A stretch of DNA of 36,928 nt, taken from Gemmatimonadaceae bacterium. Lineage in GTDB: Bacteria > Gemmatimonadota > Gemmatimonadetes > Gemmatimonadales > Gemmatimonadaceae. This document shows positions 16,743 through 24,965 of this stretch, piece by piece. Position numbers and translations under genes: made by a program. Where the stretch lies: NCBI GenBank assembly GCA_036496605.1, contig DASXKV010000016.1:1-36928 (forward strand). Reading direction: 5' to 3'. Position 1 is the stretch's first letter; every line of letters begins with the position of its first letter. Under the pieces are notes generated by a model. It saw nothing but the letters and a program-made list of their open reading frames with translations. It did no database searches and had not been told where the DNA came from.

Positions 16743-17264
16743 TTACTTCGTGGTCGAAGAACGCGCGACGACGACTGACGGGACCTGCGCGTCGTATTCG
16801 GCGCGGATCTGCGCGCCCTTCGGCACGTCGCCGCGGACCGTCCAGCGGACGTGCGTGTACATCTCCGCCGGGGCCGGCTGCTGCGCGTGCTGGCCATCGA
16901 CGACGGCGTCGATCATCGGGGCGGGCGAGAACGTCTTGCCGCCGTCGATGGAGTAGAGGATCGCGACGTCCGAACGATCCGCCTTCGCCGATCCCACCTC
17001 GTAGCGCAAGCCAGCGGGAATCGGATTGTCGAGCACGATGCCATGGACGGCACCGGCCGACACGTTCGTGAACAGGAGGTGATAGCGCACCGTGTCGCCG
17101 GGAAGCGCGCGCGTCGAGTCGCTCTGACGCGGCGTGTGCGCGCTCAGGATCTCGGCGCTCAACTTCAGCGCCTGCGCGCGCGGCGCCTTCTGCGCATTCG
17201 CCGCGAAGGCGGCGGACAGGAGCAGGAGGCCGGTGATTATGACACGCTCAATAGTTTTGTTCAT
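16743..17264 (-). CDS. Small secreted DUF11-like protein
   Basis: The 173-residue protein has a clear signal peptide (MNKTIERVIITGLLLLSAAF, then ANA-Q at about 25). It has a single DUF11-like beta-sandwich: GDTVRYHLLFTNVSAGAVHG, then DNPIPAGLRYEVGSA. GAGGAG lies eight bases upstream of ATG 17264. Its start overlaps the stop of the 61-residue zinc-ribbon gene by four bases, implying coupled translation. It likely belongs to the same surface structure as the two DUF11 genes downstream, possibly as a minor subunit. Confidence 0.78.
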   Translation of the reverse strand: MNKTIERVIITGLLLLSAAFAANAQKAPRAQALKLSAEILSAHTPRQSDSTRALPGDTVRYHLLFTNVSAGAVHGIVLDNPIPAGLRYEVGSAKADRSDVAILYSIDGGKTFSPAPMIDAVVDGQHAQQPAPAEMYTHVRWTVRGDVPKGAQIRAEYDAQVPSVVVARSSTTK

Positions 17265-17446
17265 CGTTCGTTCTCCTCGAAGTCATCATGAATGGAGCAA
17301 TCGTTAGGTGAGGTGAGTTCCCCGGCTGGGGTGCGCTCGCGCCAGTCGATCTCGCCACCGCAGTGGGGGCAGATCGCCCAGCGGCCGAGGATCTGATTGG
17401 GGGGATGCCGGCTCCTTTGCCGGCAGGTGGGACAGGAGAGGATCAC
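17261..17446 (-). CDS. 61-residue zinc-ribbon protein
   Basis: The small protein has CPTC (residues 5-8) and CPHCG (26-30), a compact four-Cys zinc ribbon, then a hydrophilic tail. It starts with GTG at 17446 and has no signal peptide. Its stop overlaps the start of the small DUF11 gene, and a predicted promoter lies about 75 bp upstream, so it is likely the first gene of the surface-protein operon. A cytosolic regulator or assembly factor for those genes is possible, but nothing in the sequence gives a function. The GTG start, the four-base overlap and four well-placed Cys argue that it is real. Confidence 0.6.
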   Translation of the reverse strand: MILSCPTCRQRSRHPPNQILGRWAICPHCGGEIDWRERTPAGELTSPNDCSIHDDFEENER

Positions 17447-17521
17447 GAGGGGCTCCGGGTTGGGATTTTGAGCCCCTGTTAAGGCACTCCCCGTGCCCTG
17501 GACCAGCCCGCTTGTACCGCT

Positions 17522-17550
17522 ATAAGTGCATGTTGCTATGGCACTTACAG
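17522..17550 (-). promoter_or_regulatory. Predicted promoter of the zinc-ribbon/DUF11 operon, with internal dyad
   Basis: On the minus strand, CTGTAA (17550-17545) and ACTTAT (17527-17522) are 17 bases apart and TGC precedes the -10, as in extended -10 promoters. The same spacing and the run TGCACTTAT-N-GCGG recur before the ribonucleotide reductase gene. TAAGTGC (17523-17529) and GCACTTA (17541-17547) form an inverted repeat across the spacer that could be an operator. Confidence 0.45.
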
Positions 17551-17629
17551 GTATGGGCGAGCATATTATTTCGAAGCCACCGTTACCCGGTTACCGAGAA
17601 GGAACGAGCCTGGTAACGGCTCCTCTTTT

Positions 17630-17883
17630 GTCATCCTGAGGGCTCGCTCCATGTCATCCTGAGGAACGAAGCGATGAAGGATCTACTTTCCCGAGTTAGG
17701 TGCTGAAGCCGACAGTTGGAACGAGCCCGTACTAGAAAAAACGATGGGCCATCGCGATCGCGATGGCCCATCGTTCTCGTTATGCGCTAGTAAGAAAGTG
17801 GGTATCCTACTGGCTCGATCTCGCCGGCTGGCTCGATGCAGTGACGGTAGATCCTTCGGTCGCGGTGCTCCCTCAGGATGACA
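17630..17883. repeat. Inverted pair of GTCATCCTGAGG repeats in a 441-bp intergenic region
   Basis: A partial copy begins at 17630 and a fuller copy, GTCATCCTGAGG...GAAGGATCTAC, spans 17652-17686. Its inverted, diverged partner spans 17846-17883, ending five bases before the stop codon of the next gene. Between them lies the palindrome described separately. I see no gene in 17447-17887. Repeats beginning this way resemble dispersed intergenic repeats of other soil bacteria, but I cannot confirm the family here. Confidence 0.75.
17735..17775 (-). terminator. Perfect 36-bp palindrome followed by a T-run, terminator of the 17888-19141 gene
   Basis: Positions 17740-17775 are a perfect palindrome centred on GCGATCGC, giving an 18-base arm on each side. 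On the minus strand the hairpin is followed by TTTTTT (17740-17735). The minus-strand gene ending at 17888 reads into it, so an intrinsic terminator for that gene is the simplest reading. The very long, loop-free stem is unusual. Confidence 0.7.
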
Positions 17884-17887
17884 ACGG

Positions 17888-19141
17888 TCAGCGAATTCGC
17901 GAGATGAAGCTGAGCGTCCCCTGATTATTCGGCGCCGTGCTCGAGAGTGCGGCCTGCAATCGCCAGCGAATGCGATTCACGCAGCGGTCGTAGCCGACGG
18001 GCGCGCTGCAGCCGGTACTGAATGGGACGTACGTCCACGTGATGCCCGCGTCGTTCGAGTACTCGATCACGACCGTGACACCCACGGGAAGCGTCGCCGA
18101 CGCGCTCGCGAGCTTGTACTGCACGGAGGTCGGTATCGAATCGACGACGGCGAGACTGGCCGCGCTCGCACCGCCAACGTTCGTCACCGTGGACGTGAAC
18201 GTGAGATTCGTCCCCGGCATTTGCGTCCCGCCAGGATTCACGGCCTTCCCGATCGAGATCACCGGACGGATGACCGTGACGATCAACACGCCGGTCGACG
18301 TCTTGGCGTTGTTGCCGACCGAGCGGCCCGTGAGCTTGAGCGTGTCGATCGTGCCGTTGGCGACGTTGCCGATTCGGTAGGTCACGGTCACCGTCACCGT
18401 TCCCAAGCTCGCCAGCGCAGCGCGGCGCGCACTATCGGGATTGGCGCCTTGCGTAATGCTCGTGCCAGTGATCGAGACGACGCTGAGCGCGGTACCGGGA
18501 TTCTTCGACGTGAGCAGGTCGTAGCTGTCGCTCACCGCGCCGCTATTCGTGACCGTGAACGTCGCCGTCAACGATCCGCCATTCGTCGGCAGACTCGTTA
18601 GGCTCGTACTCGCCGGCGTGACGGCAACGTCGTAGTGCGGATCGATCTGGATCGTGTGCGCATCGGTCGCCTCGACCTGGAGACTGTTCTTGAGCGCGAG
18701 CTGAAGATTGTTCGCTGTCGACGTGGCTGTGAAGTTCGTGAACTTGAGCCCCGAGATCACGACGAAGTCATTCGCCGCAAAGGTCCCGGTCACGTTGATG
18801 ACGACCGTCGCCGTCCCCGTGTAGGAGACGGTGGTGCTCACTTGCCCCGACGCGCTCCCCGTGATCGTCACCGTCGGCACCGACGTATCCCACTGCATGT
18901 TGAAGCCGGTGGGAATCGTGATGTGAATGTCGCGATTGAATTTGATGTTCCCGCCACCGACGTCGGTGACCGTGATCGAGCTCGCGGTCGTCGTCGCATC
19001 GGCGACGTGAAAGAGCTGATTGGCCGCCGACGAAATGGTCTCTTGCGCGCGGAGCGACGCCGGCACGCACGCCAGCAACGCGCCGAACGCCAGGCGCCGG
19101 ACGACACAAATGAAAGTCGAATGCAGACGTGGACGGATCAT
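17888..19141 (-). CDS. Secreted DUF11-repeat surface protein
   Basis: I place the start at ATG 19141 (417 residues) rather than 19186, because MIRPRLHSTFICVVRRLAFG followed by a hydrophobic stretch and SLRAQ makes a good signal peptide. The first part (about 30-170) is beta-rich with repeated Thr/Val runs and no family I can name. DUF11-like repeats follow, with TFTVTNSGAVSDSYDL and FTSTVTNVGGASAASL. The last part contains VVIEYSNDAGITWTYVPF, like the end of the 173-residue neighbour (AILYSIDGGKTFSPAP). The C-terminus has no barrel or anchor. It is separated from the downstream DUF11 operon by a strong terminator, so it is its own transcription unit. Confidence 0.78.
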   Translation of the reverse strand: MIRPRLHSTFICVVRRLAFGALLACVPASLRAQETISSAANQLFHVADATTTASSITVTDVGGGNIKFNRDIHITIPTGFNMQWDTSVPTVTITGSASGQVSTTVSYTGTATVVINVTGTFAANDFVVISGLKFTNFTATSTANNLQLALKNSLQVEATDAHTIQIDPHYDVAVTPASTSLTSLPTNGGSLTATFTVTNSGAVSDSYDLLTSKNPGTALSVVSITGTSITQGANPDSARRAALASLGTVTVTVTYRIGNVANGTIDTLKLTGRSVGNNAKTSTGVLIVTVIRPVISIGKAVNPGGTQMPGTNLTFTSTVTNVGGASAASLAVVDSIPTSVQYKLASASATLPVGVTVVIEYSNDAGITWTYVPFSTGCSAPVGYDRCVNRIRWRLQAALSSTAPNNQGTLSFISRIR

Positions 19142-19291
19142 CGTGTGCAAGACTGCTGCACGCCCCGCGCCGTAATGAGTATGCACTTAACTCGTTGGTG
19201 CTGCGCTTGTTACTCGAAGCGGGCGCGCTCGGCCGGTTACCAATCCGTAACGGCTTCGGTAACGGGAGGACGGGAAGGCCGGAGCGCTGCC

Positions 19292-19340
19292 AGAGGGCAG
19301 AGGGCAGAGGGCAGAGGGTAGAGGGCAGAGGGCAGAGGGT
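19292..19340 (+). repeat. Heptamer array (AGAGGGC/T) x7
   Basis: Seven consecutive 7-bp units (C,C,C,T,C,C,T at the last position) run from 19292 to 19340. The GAGGG core is shared, in inverted orientation, with the heptamer array at 19459-19556, whose minus-strand unit is GGGTTGA. The two arrays flank a 118-bp spacer that carries the PadR promoter. Confidence 0.9.
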
Positions 19341-19420
19341 AAAGAGCATCGAGCGTGAAATCCGCGAAGTAGTAGGCAGCCTACAGCCACGGAAGCCACG
19401 TTGCCTAAGAAAACATTGTC

Positions 19421-19449
19421 TTGCATGTAGCATTTCTACATCCTATGAT
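19421..19449 (+). promoter_or_regulatory. Promoter of the PadR-ADOP cassette with a PadR-type operator in its spacer
   Basis: TTGCAT (19421-19426) and TATGAT (19444-19449) are 17 bases apart, a strong sigma70-type match. The spacer overlaps the dyad ATGTAG-CATTT-CTACAT (19425-19441), which matches the ATGT...ACAT style of operators bound by PadR-family repressors. Autorepression by the PadR encoded just downstream is therefore likely. The predicted start site is about 19456, at the first bases of the heptamer array. Confidence 0.6.
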
Positions 19450-19457
19450 CGCGTACA

Positions 19458-19556
<99 letters not shown>

Positions 19557-19557
19557 T

Positions 19558-19920
19558 TTGCCCGCCGATCCCACTCTCTCCCGCCTCGAGCTCCTTCAGG
19601 GCACGCTCGACTTCATCATCCTCCAGACCCTCCGCTGGGGGCCCCGGCACGGCTACGGCCTCGCCCAGATGATCCGCGCGAATTCCAACTACATGCTCCA
19701 GATCGAGACGGGCTCCCTCTACCCCGCGCTCCATCGCCTAACGAAAAAGAAATGGGTCACCTCCGAGTGGAGCACGTCGGAGAATGGCCAGCGCGTTCGC
19801 GTCTACACACTCACCCCTGCCGGCGAGAAGCAGCTCGCGGTCGAGCGCTCCAAATGGCAGCGCCTCACGTATGCCCTCGCTGGTCTGATGCTCGAGCCTC
19901 CAACCGAGAGCCAATCATGA
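19558..19920 (+). CDS. PadR-family transcriptional regulator
   Basis: The 120-residue protein is a winged-helix repressor: LELLQGTLDFIILQTLRWGPRHGYGLAQMI, then IETGSLYPALHRLTKKKWV, SEWSTSENGQRVRVYTLTPAGEKQL and a short C-terminal dimerisation helix. The TTG at 19558 is the only plausible in-frame start close to the domain; the frame remains open upstream only because the heptamer array has no stops. No Shine-Dalgarno exists. The stop overlaps the next gene's ATG (ATGA). PadR genes of this kind usually precede ADOP permeases and control them; the promoter dyad fits autoregulation. Confidence 0.9.
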   Translation: MPADPTLSRLELLQGTLDFIILQTLRWGPRHGYGLAQMIRANSNYMLQIETGSLYPALHRLTKKKWVTSEWSTSENGQRVRVYTLTPAGEKQLAVERSKWQRLTYALAGLMLEPPTESQS

Positions 19921-22526
19921 AATGGCCGTGGGAAGCGCGCCGCGAAGCCGATGACCGCGCGCTCGACGACGAGATTCGCGCGCACTTCGCGATGGCCGTC
20001 GCCGATCGCGTTGCGCGCGGCGAGTCGCCCGACGACGCCGCGGCGGCTGTCCGCCGCGAGTTCGGGAATGTCGGTCACGTGAAAGAGGTCACGCACGAGA
20101 CCTGGGGCTGGCTCTGGCTCGAGCGACTCACCCACGACGTTCGCTACGCGCTCCGCTCGCTGCGCCGCGCGCCTATCTTCGCGGTCGTTGCCATCCTCAC
20201 GCTCGCGTTGGGCATCGGCGCGAACACCGCCATGTTCACCGTCGTGCGCGGCATTCTGCTGCGGCCGCTCCCGTTCCACGATCCCGGCGCGCTCTTCCTC
20301 GTGAGCCATGCGCCGGATCGACTGCGTTCCATCGTCGGCCCTTCGATGACGGACAAGGAGTATACGCGCTATCGGAGCCTAACGAGCCAATTCGTCTCGA
20401 CGTCGACCTACAACAGGTACCCCGCGACACTCCTCGGCGCCGGTGAGCCGCTCCGGGTGGCGACGGCCAGCGTCTCGGCCAATTTCTTTGCGACCCTCGG
20501 CGTTCGCGCCCAACTCGGTCGCGTCTTTCGCGCGGCCGAGGAGCAACTCGGCGCCAATGCCGTCGTCGTCATCGGCAATCGCCTCTGGCGCGATCGCTTC
20601 GCCGGCGACCCGACCGTCATCGGTCGATCGATCAGCCTCGAAGGCTACACGAAGACCATCGTCGGGGTCATGCCTCCGGGTTTCGAGTTTCCTCAACACA
20701 CGGAGATCTGGACACCGCTCGTGATTCAGCTCTCGAGCACCAACAGCCGCTTTCAGCCCGTCATCGCCCGCCTGGCACCGAACGCAACCGTCGGCGAGGC
20801 GTTCGGCGAGTTGCGCACCTTCGCCGCGAACGAGGAGCGCGCCGATGCGCGGCACAACGACGAGCATTTCACGGCCGCCATCATGCCGCTGCGCGATGGC
20901 ATCGTCGGCGACGTGCGCGCCTCACTCTACATTTTCGCGGGCGCGGTAGGACTCGTCCTGCTGATTGCGTGCGCCAATGTCTCCAACCTCATGCTCATGC
21001 GCGCCGCGACCCGCACCCACGAGCTGGGCATCCGCGCCGCGCTCGGCGCGAGTCGCTCGCGCTTGTTGCGGCAACTTCTCACCGAAAGCGTGATCGTCTC
21101 GCTCGCCGGCGGCGTCATCGGCCTCGTCATCGCGTATGGCGGCGTGGCGCTTCTCCTCGCTGCTGCGCCACCGGATCTGCTCCCGCGCACGAAGGAAATC
21201 CACGTGGACCTCGTCGTGCTCCTCGGTGCCTTTCTGACGTGCATCATCACGGGCGTGATCTCCGGCGCTGCGCCCGCCATCACTGCATCGCGGCGCGACG
21301 TGCGCGACGCTTTGAGCGAGACCGGTCGCATGACCACGCGCATCCCGTTGCACGCCGTGTTCGTCACGGCGGAGACGGCGCTCGCATTGGTGCTATTGAT
21401 CGGCGCGGGCCTGCTCGTCCGCAGCTTCGAGCGCTTGCGCGGCGTGGATCTCGGCTTCGTGCCGGACAACGTCATCACGGTGACGCTCGATTTTCCGGAC
21501 ACTCGCTACAAGACGGCGGCGTTGTTGCACGACGTCCAACGCCGCCTCTCGGAGCGCGTCGCGGCCATCGACGGCGTGCGCGAATCGGCGGCGGTGAACT
21601 GGATTCCGCTCTCGCAGACCACGATCATGGGCGACTTCTCGCTCGACGACGGCCGCTCGTTGCCGCCGGGCTACATGGTCCTCAAGCCGTGCGTCACCGC
21701 GGGCTACTTCGCGGCGATGGGTATTCCCATTCGTCAGGGACGAGGCTTCCTCGCGAGCGATGGGCCCGGCACCGAGCGCGTCGCGATCGTGAGCCAGGGT
21801 GTCGCCCACCGTCTCTGGCCCAACGCGAGCCCGATCGGCAAGCGCCTAACTATGCAAGACAAGCCGACACCCGGCGACTGGATGACGATCGTCGGCGTCG
21901 TCGACGACGTCGCGCAGGAAGGACTCGCGCAGGTACGCGCGGAGGCGATCTATCAGCTGCTGCCGCAGGTCGACCAGCCCTTCTTTATCAATCATCTCAA
22001 CATGGTGGTGCGCACGGACGCGGCGCACAGTGCACTCGTCGCCAAAGCGCTGCGCGTCGCTGTGCGCGAGGTCGATCCGGAACAGCCGATCGAGTCGATC
22101 ATGACGATGACGTCGCGGATCAGCGGCGTCGTCGCCGAACCGCGATTCCGCACGTTGCTCCTCGGCGTCTTCTCGCTGATCGCGCTCTCGCTCGCCGCGA
22201 TCGGGATCTACGGCGTTCTCGCGTACGGCGTCACTGCACGCACGCGTGAGCTCGGGATCCGGATTGCCCTCGGCGCGACCGCGGGGGGCGTCATTCGGGT
22301 CGTGCTCGTGGGCAGTGCGCTCCTCGTTCTCCCGGGTCTTGCGATTGGCCTCGGCACGTCGCTCATAGCGACGCGCGTGCTGCGAACGTTCCTGTTCCAG
22401 GTGCAGCCGAGTGACGCTTTGACCTACGTTAGCGCGACGCTGCTGTTGCTTGTCGTTGGGCTTTGCGCGGCATACGTCCCGTCGCGGCGCGCGGGCCGGA
22501 TCGATCCATTGATAACGATGAAATAG
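19917..22526 (+). CDS. ADOP-family ABC transporter permease (FtsX/MacB type)
   Basis: The 869-residue protein has the layout of the acidobacterial duplicated orphan permease family. A soluble prefix of about 80 residues (EARREADDRALDDEIRAH) is followed by the first transmembrane helix (87-109), a MacB-type periplasmic domain, FtsX domain 1 from about 337 (LLIACANVSNLMLMRA), a second periplasmic domain and FtsX domain 2 from about 747 (AAIGIYGVLAYGV), ending RRAGRIDPLITMK. No ABC ATPase is adjacent, as is usual for ADOPs. The substrate is unknown; MacB relatives act in export or mechanotransmission in the inner membrane. ATG 19917 overlaps the PadR stop, so the two are coupled. Confidence 0.93.
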   Translation: MKWPWEARREADDRALDDEIRAHFAMAVADRVARGESPDDAAAAVRREFGNVGHVKEVTHETWGWLWLERLTHDVRYALRSLRRAPIFAVVAILTLALGIGANTAMFTVVRGILLRPLPFHDPGALFLVSHAPDRLRSIVGPSMTDKEYTRYRSLTSQFVSTSTYNRYPATLLGAGEPLRVATASVSANFFATLGVRAQLGRVFRAAEEQLGANAVVVIGNRLWRDRFAGDPTVIGRSISLEGYTKTIVGVMPPGFEFPQHTEIWTPLVIQLSSTNSRFQPVIARLAPNATVGEAFGELRTFAANEERADARHNDEHFTAAIMPLRDGIVGDVRASLYIFAGAVGLVLLIACANVSNLMLMRAATRTHELGIRAALGASRSRLLRQLLTESVIVSLAGGVIGLVIAYGGVALLLAAAPPDLLPRTKEIHVDLVVLLGAFLTCIITGVISGAAPAITASRRDVRDALSETGRMTTRIPLHAVFVTAETALALVLLIGAGLLVRSFERLRGVDLGFVPDNVITVTLDFPDTRYKTAALLHDVQRRLSERVAAIDGVRESAAVNWIPLSQTTIMGDFSLDDGRSLPPGYMVLKPCVTAGYFAAMGIPIRQGRGFLASDGPGTERVAIVSQGVAHRLWPNASPIGKRLTMQDKPTPGDWMTIVGVVDDVAQEGLAQVRAEAIYQLLPQVDQPFFINHLNMVVRTDAAHSALVAKALRVAVREVDPEQPIESIMTMTSRISGVVAEPRFRTLLLGVFSLIALSLAAIGIYGVLAYGVTARTRELGIRIALGATAGGVIRVVLVGSALLVLPGLAIGLGTSLIATRVLRTFLFQVQPSDALTYVSATLLLLVVGLCAAYVPSRRAGRIDPLITMK

Positions 22527-22579
22527 GATGACCGTTGGCGTCGCTCCTGGCGCGTCAACTTCTGCGAGCAGAAAGGCTT

Positions 22580-22733
22580 CTACAGTTTTTGAGAGGACAC
22601 AGCCGGACAGGGGCCGGACACAGCCGGACAAAAACAAAAGAGCGTGACAACGACTGCTTGAGGAAAGTCGTTTCGCTTTTTCGTCCGGCTTTGTCCGGTC
22701 CTGTCCGGAGTTGTCCGTGTTCCAAGACTGTAG
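22580..22733. repeat. Inverted CCGGACA-array element between convergent genes
   Basis: The left arm (22594-22635) has about four CCGGACA units spaced 10-11 bp. The right arm (22680-22723) holds the inverted units, GTCCGG spaced 10-11 bp, ending TGTCCGTGTTCC. Outer CTACAG (22580-22585) and CTGTAG (22728-22733) extend the symmetry. The spacer of about 45 bp contains a small ACGACT/AGTCGT dyad. The element fills most of the gap between the convergent ADOP and NtrC-type genes and shares its right end (TGTCCGTGTTC...GTAGATG) with the repeat at 9619-9680. Confidence 0.85.
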
Positions 22734-22789
22734 ATGGTTGTCGCCGAGAGGAGTCCAGCCACGGTCCGCGAGATCCAAAGAGCAGGTTG

Positions 22790-24157
22790 TTAGAGCAGTC
22801 CGTGCCGCTTTCTCCTCTCCCAGAGGCTCTTTCTCGAAATACCTAACGACTCCGCCGCTCGTTGTATGTCGCCGTCGAGCTGCTCGAGCGTCTGCCTGAT
22901 GTACTCCTTCTCGACGTCCGCCAGCGACAGTCCTTTGGAGATCGCATACCCGTTCGGCGAGTGGCCGTTGCTCGAGGGCGCGTCGACGGCCGTGAGCGGG
23001 GGCAGGTGCTCCGGCATCAGGACCTCGCCGTCGGCGAAGATCAGTGCGCGTTCGATCACGTTGCGCAGCTCGCGCACGTTCCCCGGCCAGCGCCATGACG
23101 TTAGGCGCGCGAGCACGGAGGCATCGATCGACTTCACGCTCTTCTTGAACTGCCGATTGAATAGCTCCCGGAAATGATCCGCGAGGTCCGGAATCGCGCT
23201 CGGCACGTCGCGCAAGGGTGGGAGCGTGCACGTCACGACGCAGATGCGGTAGTAAAGATCCTGCCGGAAACGCCCCGCGCGGACGTGCGCCTCGAGGTCG
23301 CGGTTCGTCGCCGCAATGAGGCGGAGATTGACCTCGATCTCTTCCGTGCCGCCGACACGACGAAAGCGGCGCGACTCGAGCACGTTGAGCAGCTTTGCCT
23401 GGAGCTCCGGTGACAGCTCGCCGATTTCGTCGAGGAAGAGCGTCCCGCCATTCGCGACCTCGATGAGGCCGCGCTTGGACTCGCGCGCGTCCGTAAAAGC
23501 GCCGCGCTGATAGCCGAACAATTCGGCCTCGAGCAAATGCGCCGGAAGGGCGGAGCAATTGATTTCGACGAAGCGCCCCTTCGCGTGCGCACTCGTGTAA
23601 TGCAGCGTCCGCGCGACGAGGTTCTTGCCGGTTCCGCTCTCCCCGAGCAACAGCACGGTCGAGTTGGGGATCCCGGCAACGCGTCGCACGAAATCGCGCA
23701 CGTCTTCGATCGCGGGCTCGTTGCCGAGGATCGCGCCGGCGGAGAACTTCGCCTTACGCGTGCGCTCGAGACTCGCGGCTTCCTCGCGCATCGGCCGCTC
23801 GTCGATTGCACGGCGAAGCTGCGTCAACAGCTCGTCGACGTTCACCGGCTTGAGCAGGTAGTCCGTCGCCCCCGCCTTGAGCGCGGCGACGGCGCTCGCG
23901 ATCTCCGTGCTCGCCGTGAGCACGAAGATCGGCAGATGCGGATCGGTCGCTCGGAGCTGCCGCGTCACCTCGATCCCGTTGATCTCGGGCATCATCAGGT
24001 CTGTGATCACGGCATCGGGCGGCTCCTCGCTTCGGCGGTCGAGCATCGCTCGCGCGTCGGAGAAGAGCTCGACGTTCAGCGATCCCTCATTACGAAGATT
24101 CGCGGCCAGCAACTTCGCGAAGAGCAAATCGTCATCCACAACGAAGAGCTTGCGCAT
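22790..24157 (-). CDS. NtrC-family sigma54-dependent response regulator
   Basis: The 455-residue protein, from ATG 24157, has a receiver domain with acidic pocket D8-D10, phosphoacceptor D53 (ITDLMMP) and K103 (LLKPVN). The AAA+ domain has Walker A GESGTGKN (172-179), Walker B TLFLDEIGE (239-247) and the sigma54-contact loop reading GAFTDA (219-224) instead of the common GAFTGA. A Fis-type helix-turn-helix lies at about 429-450. It should activate sigma54 promoters when phosphorylated. A TTG at 24199 would add 14 residues before the receiver and is unlikely. It diverges from the response regulator-HPt-kinase operon with only 17 bp between, suggesting shared control and a phosphorelay. Confidence 0.93.
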   Translation of the reverse strand: MRKLFVVDDDLLFAKLLAANLRNEGSLNVELFSDARAMLDRRSEEPPDAVITDLMMPEINGIEVTRQLRATDPHLPIFVLTASTEIASAVAALKAGATDYLLKPVNVDELLTQLRRAIDERPMREEAASLERTRKAKFSAGAILGNEPAIEDVRDFVRRVAGIPNSTVLLLGESGTGKNLVARTLHYTSAHAKGRFVEINCSALPAHLLEAELFGYQRGAFTDARESKRGLIEVANGGTLFLDEIGELSPELQAKLLNVLESRRFRRVGGTEEIEVNLRLIAATNRDLEAHVRAGRFRQDLYYRICVVTCTLPPLRDVPSAIPDLADHFRELFNRQFKKSVKSIDASVLARLTSWRWPGNVRELRNVIERALIFADGEVLMPEHLPPLTAVDAPSSNGHSPNGYAISKGLSLADVEKEYIRQTLEQLDGDIQRAAESLGISRKSLWERRKRHGLL

Positions 24158-24174
24158 TTTATCGGCAATACCTC

Positions 24175-24609
24175 GTGTGGAGACAGACGCCCTTGTCAAA
24201 ATCCCCAGTGCCGTCGGCAGAGGACCTGGTCCGCGTCGTCCTGATCGAGGACGACGCGGACTTGCGGCGCGTCGTGCAGCTCACGCTGCAATTCGGCGCT
24301 GCATGGCTGGTGGAGACGGCGCCGGACGGCCCATCGGGGATCGAGATGGTCAAGCGCGAGCGGCCAGATCTGGTGCTCCTCGATCTCATGATGCCGGGGA
24401 TGGACGGATACGAGGTCTGCCGCCGGCTCACTGCCGACGAGTCGACCAGACCAATTCCGATCGTGTTGCTGACGGCAAGACAGAACCTTGATCCCGAGCG
24501 CGTGCGCGCGAGTGGCGCCCGCGGAGTCATCACCAAACCATTTGATCTCGACGCGTTGGCGCCAGCCATCTTACGGCTCTGTCGAGAAGAGGAAGTGCCG
24601 AAACAATGA
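24175..24609 (+). CDS. Single-domain response regulator (CheY/Spo0F-like)
   Basis: The protein has up to 144 residues from GTG 24175; in-frame TTG 24193 or GTG 24208 could also start it, and none has a good Shine-Dalgarno. It has one receiver domain: acidic pocket E25-D27, phosphoacceptor D70 (LLDLMMPG), T100 and K121 (TKPFD), with no output domain. Its stop overlaps the HPt gene's ATG (ATGA). A lone receiver next to an HPt and a kinase fits a phosphorelay in which phosphate passes kinase to receiver to HPt to a final regulator, perhaps the divergent NtrC-type protein. The pairing is inferred from gene order. Confidence 0.88.
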   Translation: MWRQTPLSKSPVPSAEDLVRVVLIEDDADLRRVVQLTLQFGAAWLVETAPDGPSGIEMVKRERPDLVLLDLMMPGMDGYEVCRRLTADESTRPIPIVLLTARQNLDPERVRASGARGVITKPFDLDALAPAILRLCREEEVPKQ

Positions 24610-24965
24610 CGACTGCCATGAAGCAGGTTCCAACGGAAGTCTTGGCGGAGCTCGCGAACGAGTTCGCCGCCGGACTGCCGGCGCGAACTGCCGTGATGCG
24701 CGAGGCGGTGGACGAGATCGCGCGTCGCCGTTCGGTGGAAGCGGCGCACCGCCTTCGCCTCTCGGCGCACGCACTCGCCGGTACGGCCAGCGCCTTCGGC
24801 GCGACGGAGCTCGTGCCTCACGCCGAGCGCCTCGAGGCGTTAGGCAAGGAGTGGCAGGAGCGGAATGGCGCCGCGACCAGGGCCAGCGTCGCCGTTGCAC
24901 GCCGCGCGATCCAGCTGCTCGCCGCAAGTCTCGACGCGGTCATCGACCGCCAGCGCTTGCGATGA
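24606..24965 (+). CDS. HPt (histidine phosphotransfer) domain protein
   Basis: The 119-residue all-helical protein has the HPt signature around His55: RLSAHALAGTASAFGATEL, matching the H-x-L-x-G-x-(S/A) pattern of phosphotransfer proteins. It starts in the ATGA overlap with the response regulator and ends in another ATGA overlap with the histidine kinase, so all three are translationally coupled. It would shuttle phosphate between receiver domains. It has no other domain and no membrane segment. Confidence 0.85.
   Translation: MTTAMKQVPTEVLAELANEFAAGLPARTAVMREAVDEIARRRSVEAAHRLRLSAHALAGTASAFGATELVPHAERLEALGKEWQERNGAATRASVAVARRAIQLLAASLDAVIDRQRLR

Larger units (their letters stand above)
19142..19457. 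other. Intergenic region between the divergent DUF11 and PadR genes
   Basis: No gene is supported in this stretch. It holds the 5' side of the minus-strand DUF11 gene, inverted GTTACC/GGTAAC-type motifs at about 19234-19265, the AGAGGGC array (19292-19340) and the PadR promoter (19421-19449). A 79-residue minus-strand frame at 19187-19426 reads through the array and looks spurious. Confidence 0.6.

Noticed and set aside
19187..19426. 79-residue minus-strand frame through the AGAGGGC array
   Set aside because: Its length comes from the stop-free heptamer repeat, and it lies in a promoter region.
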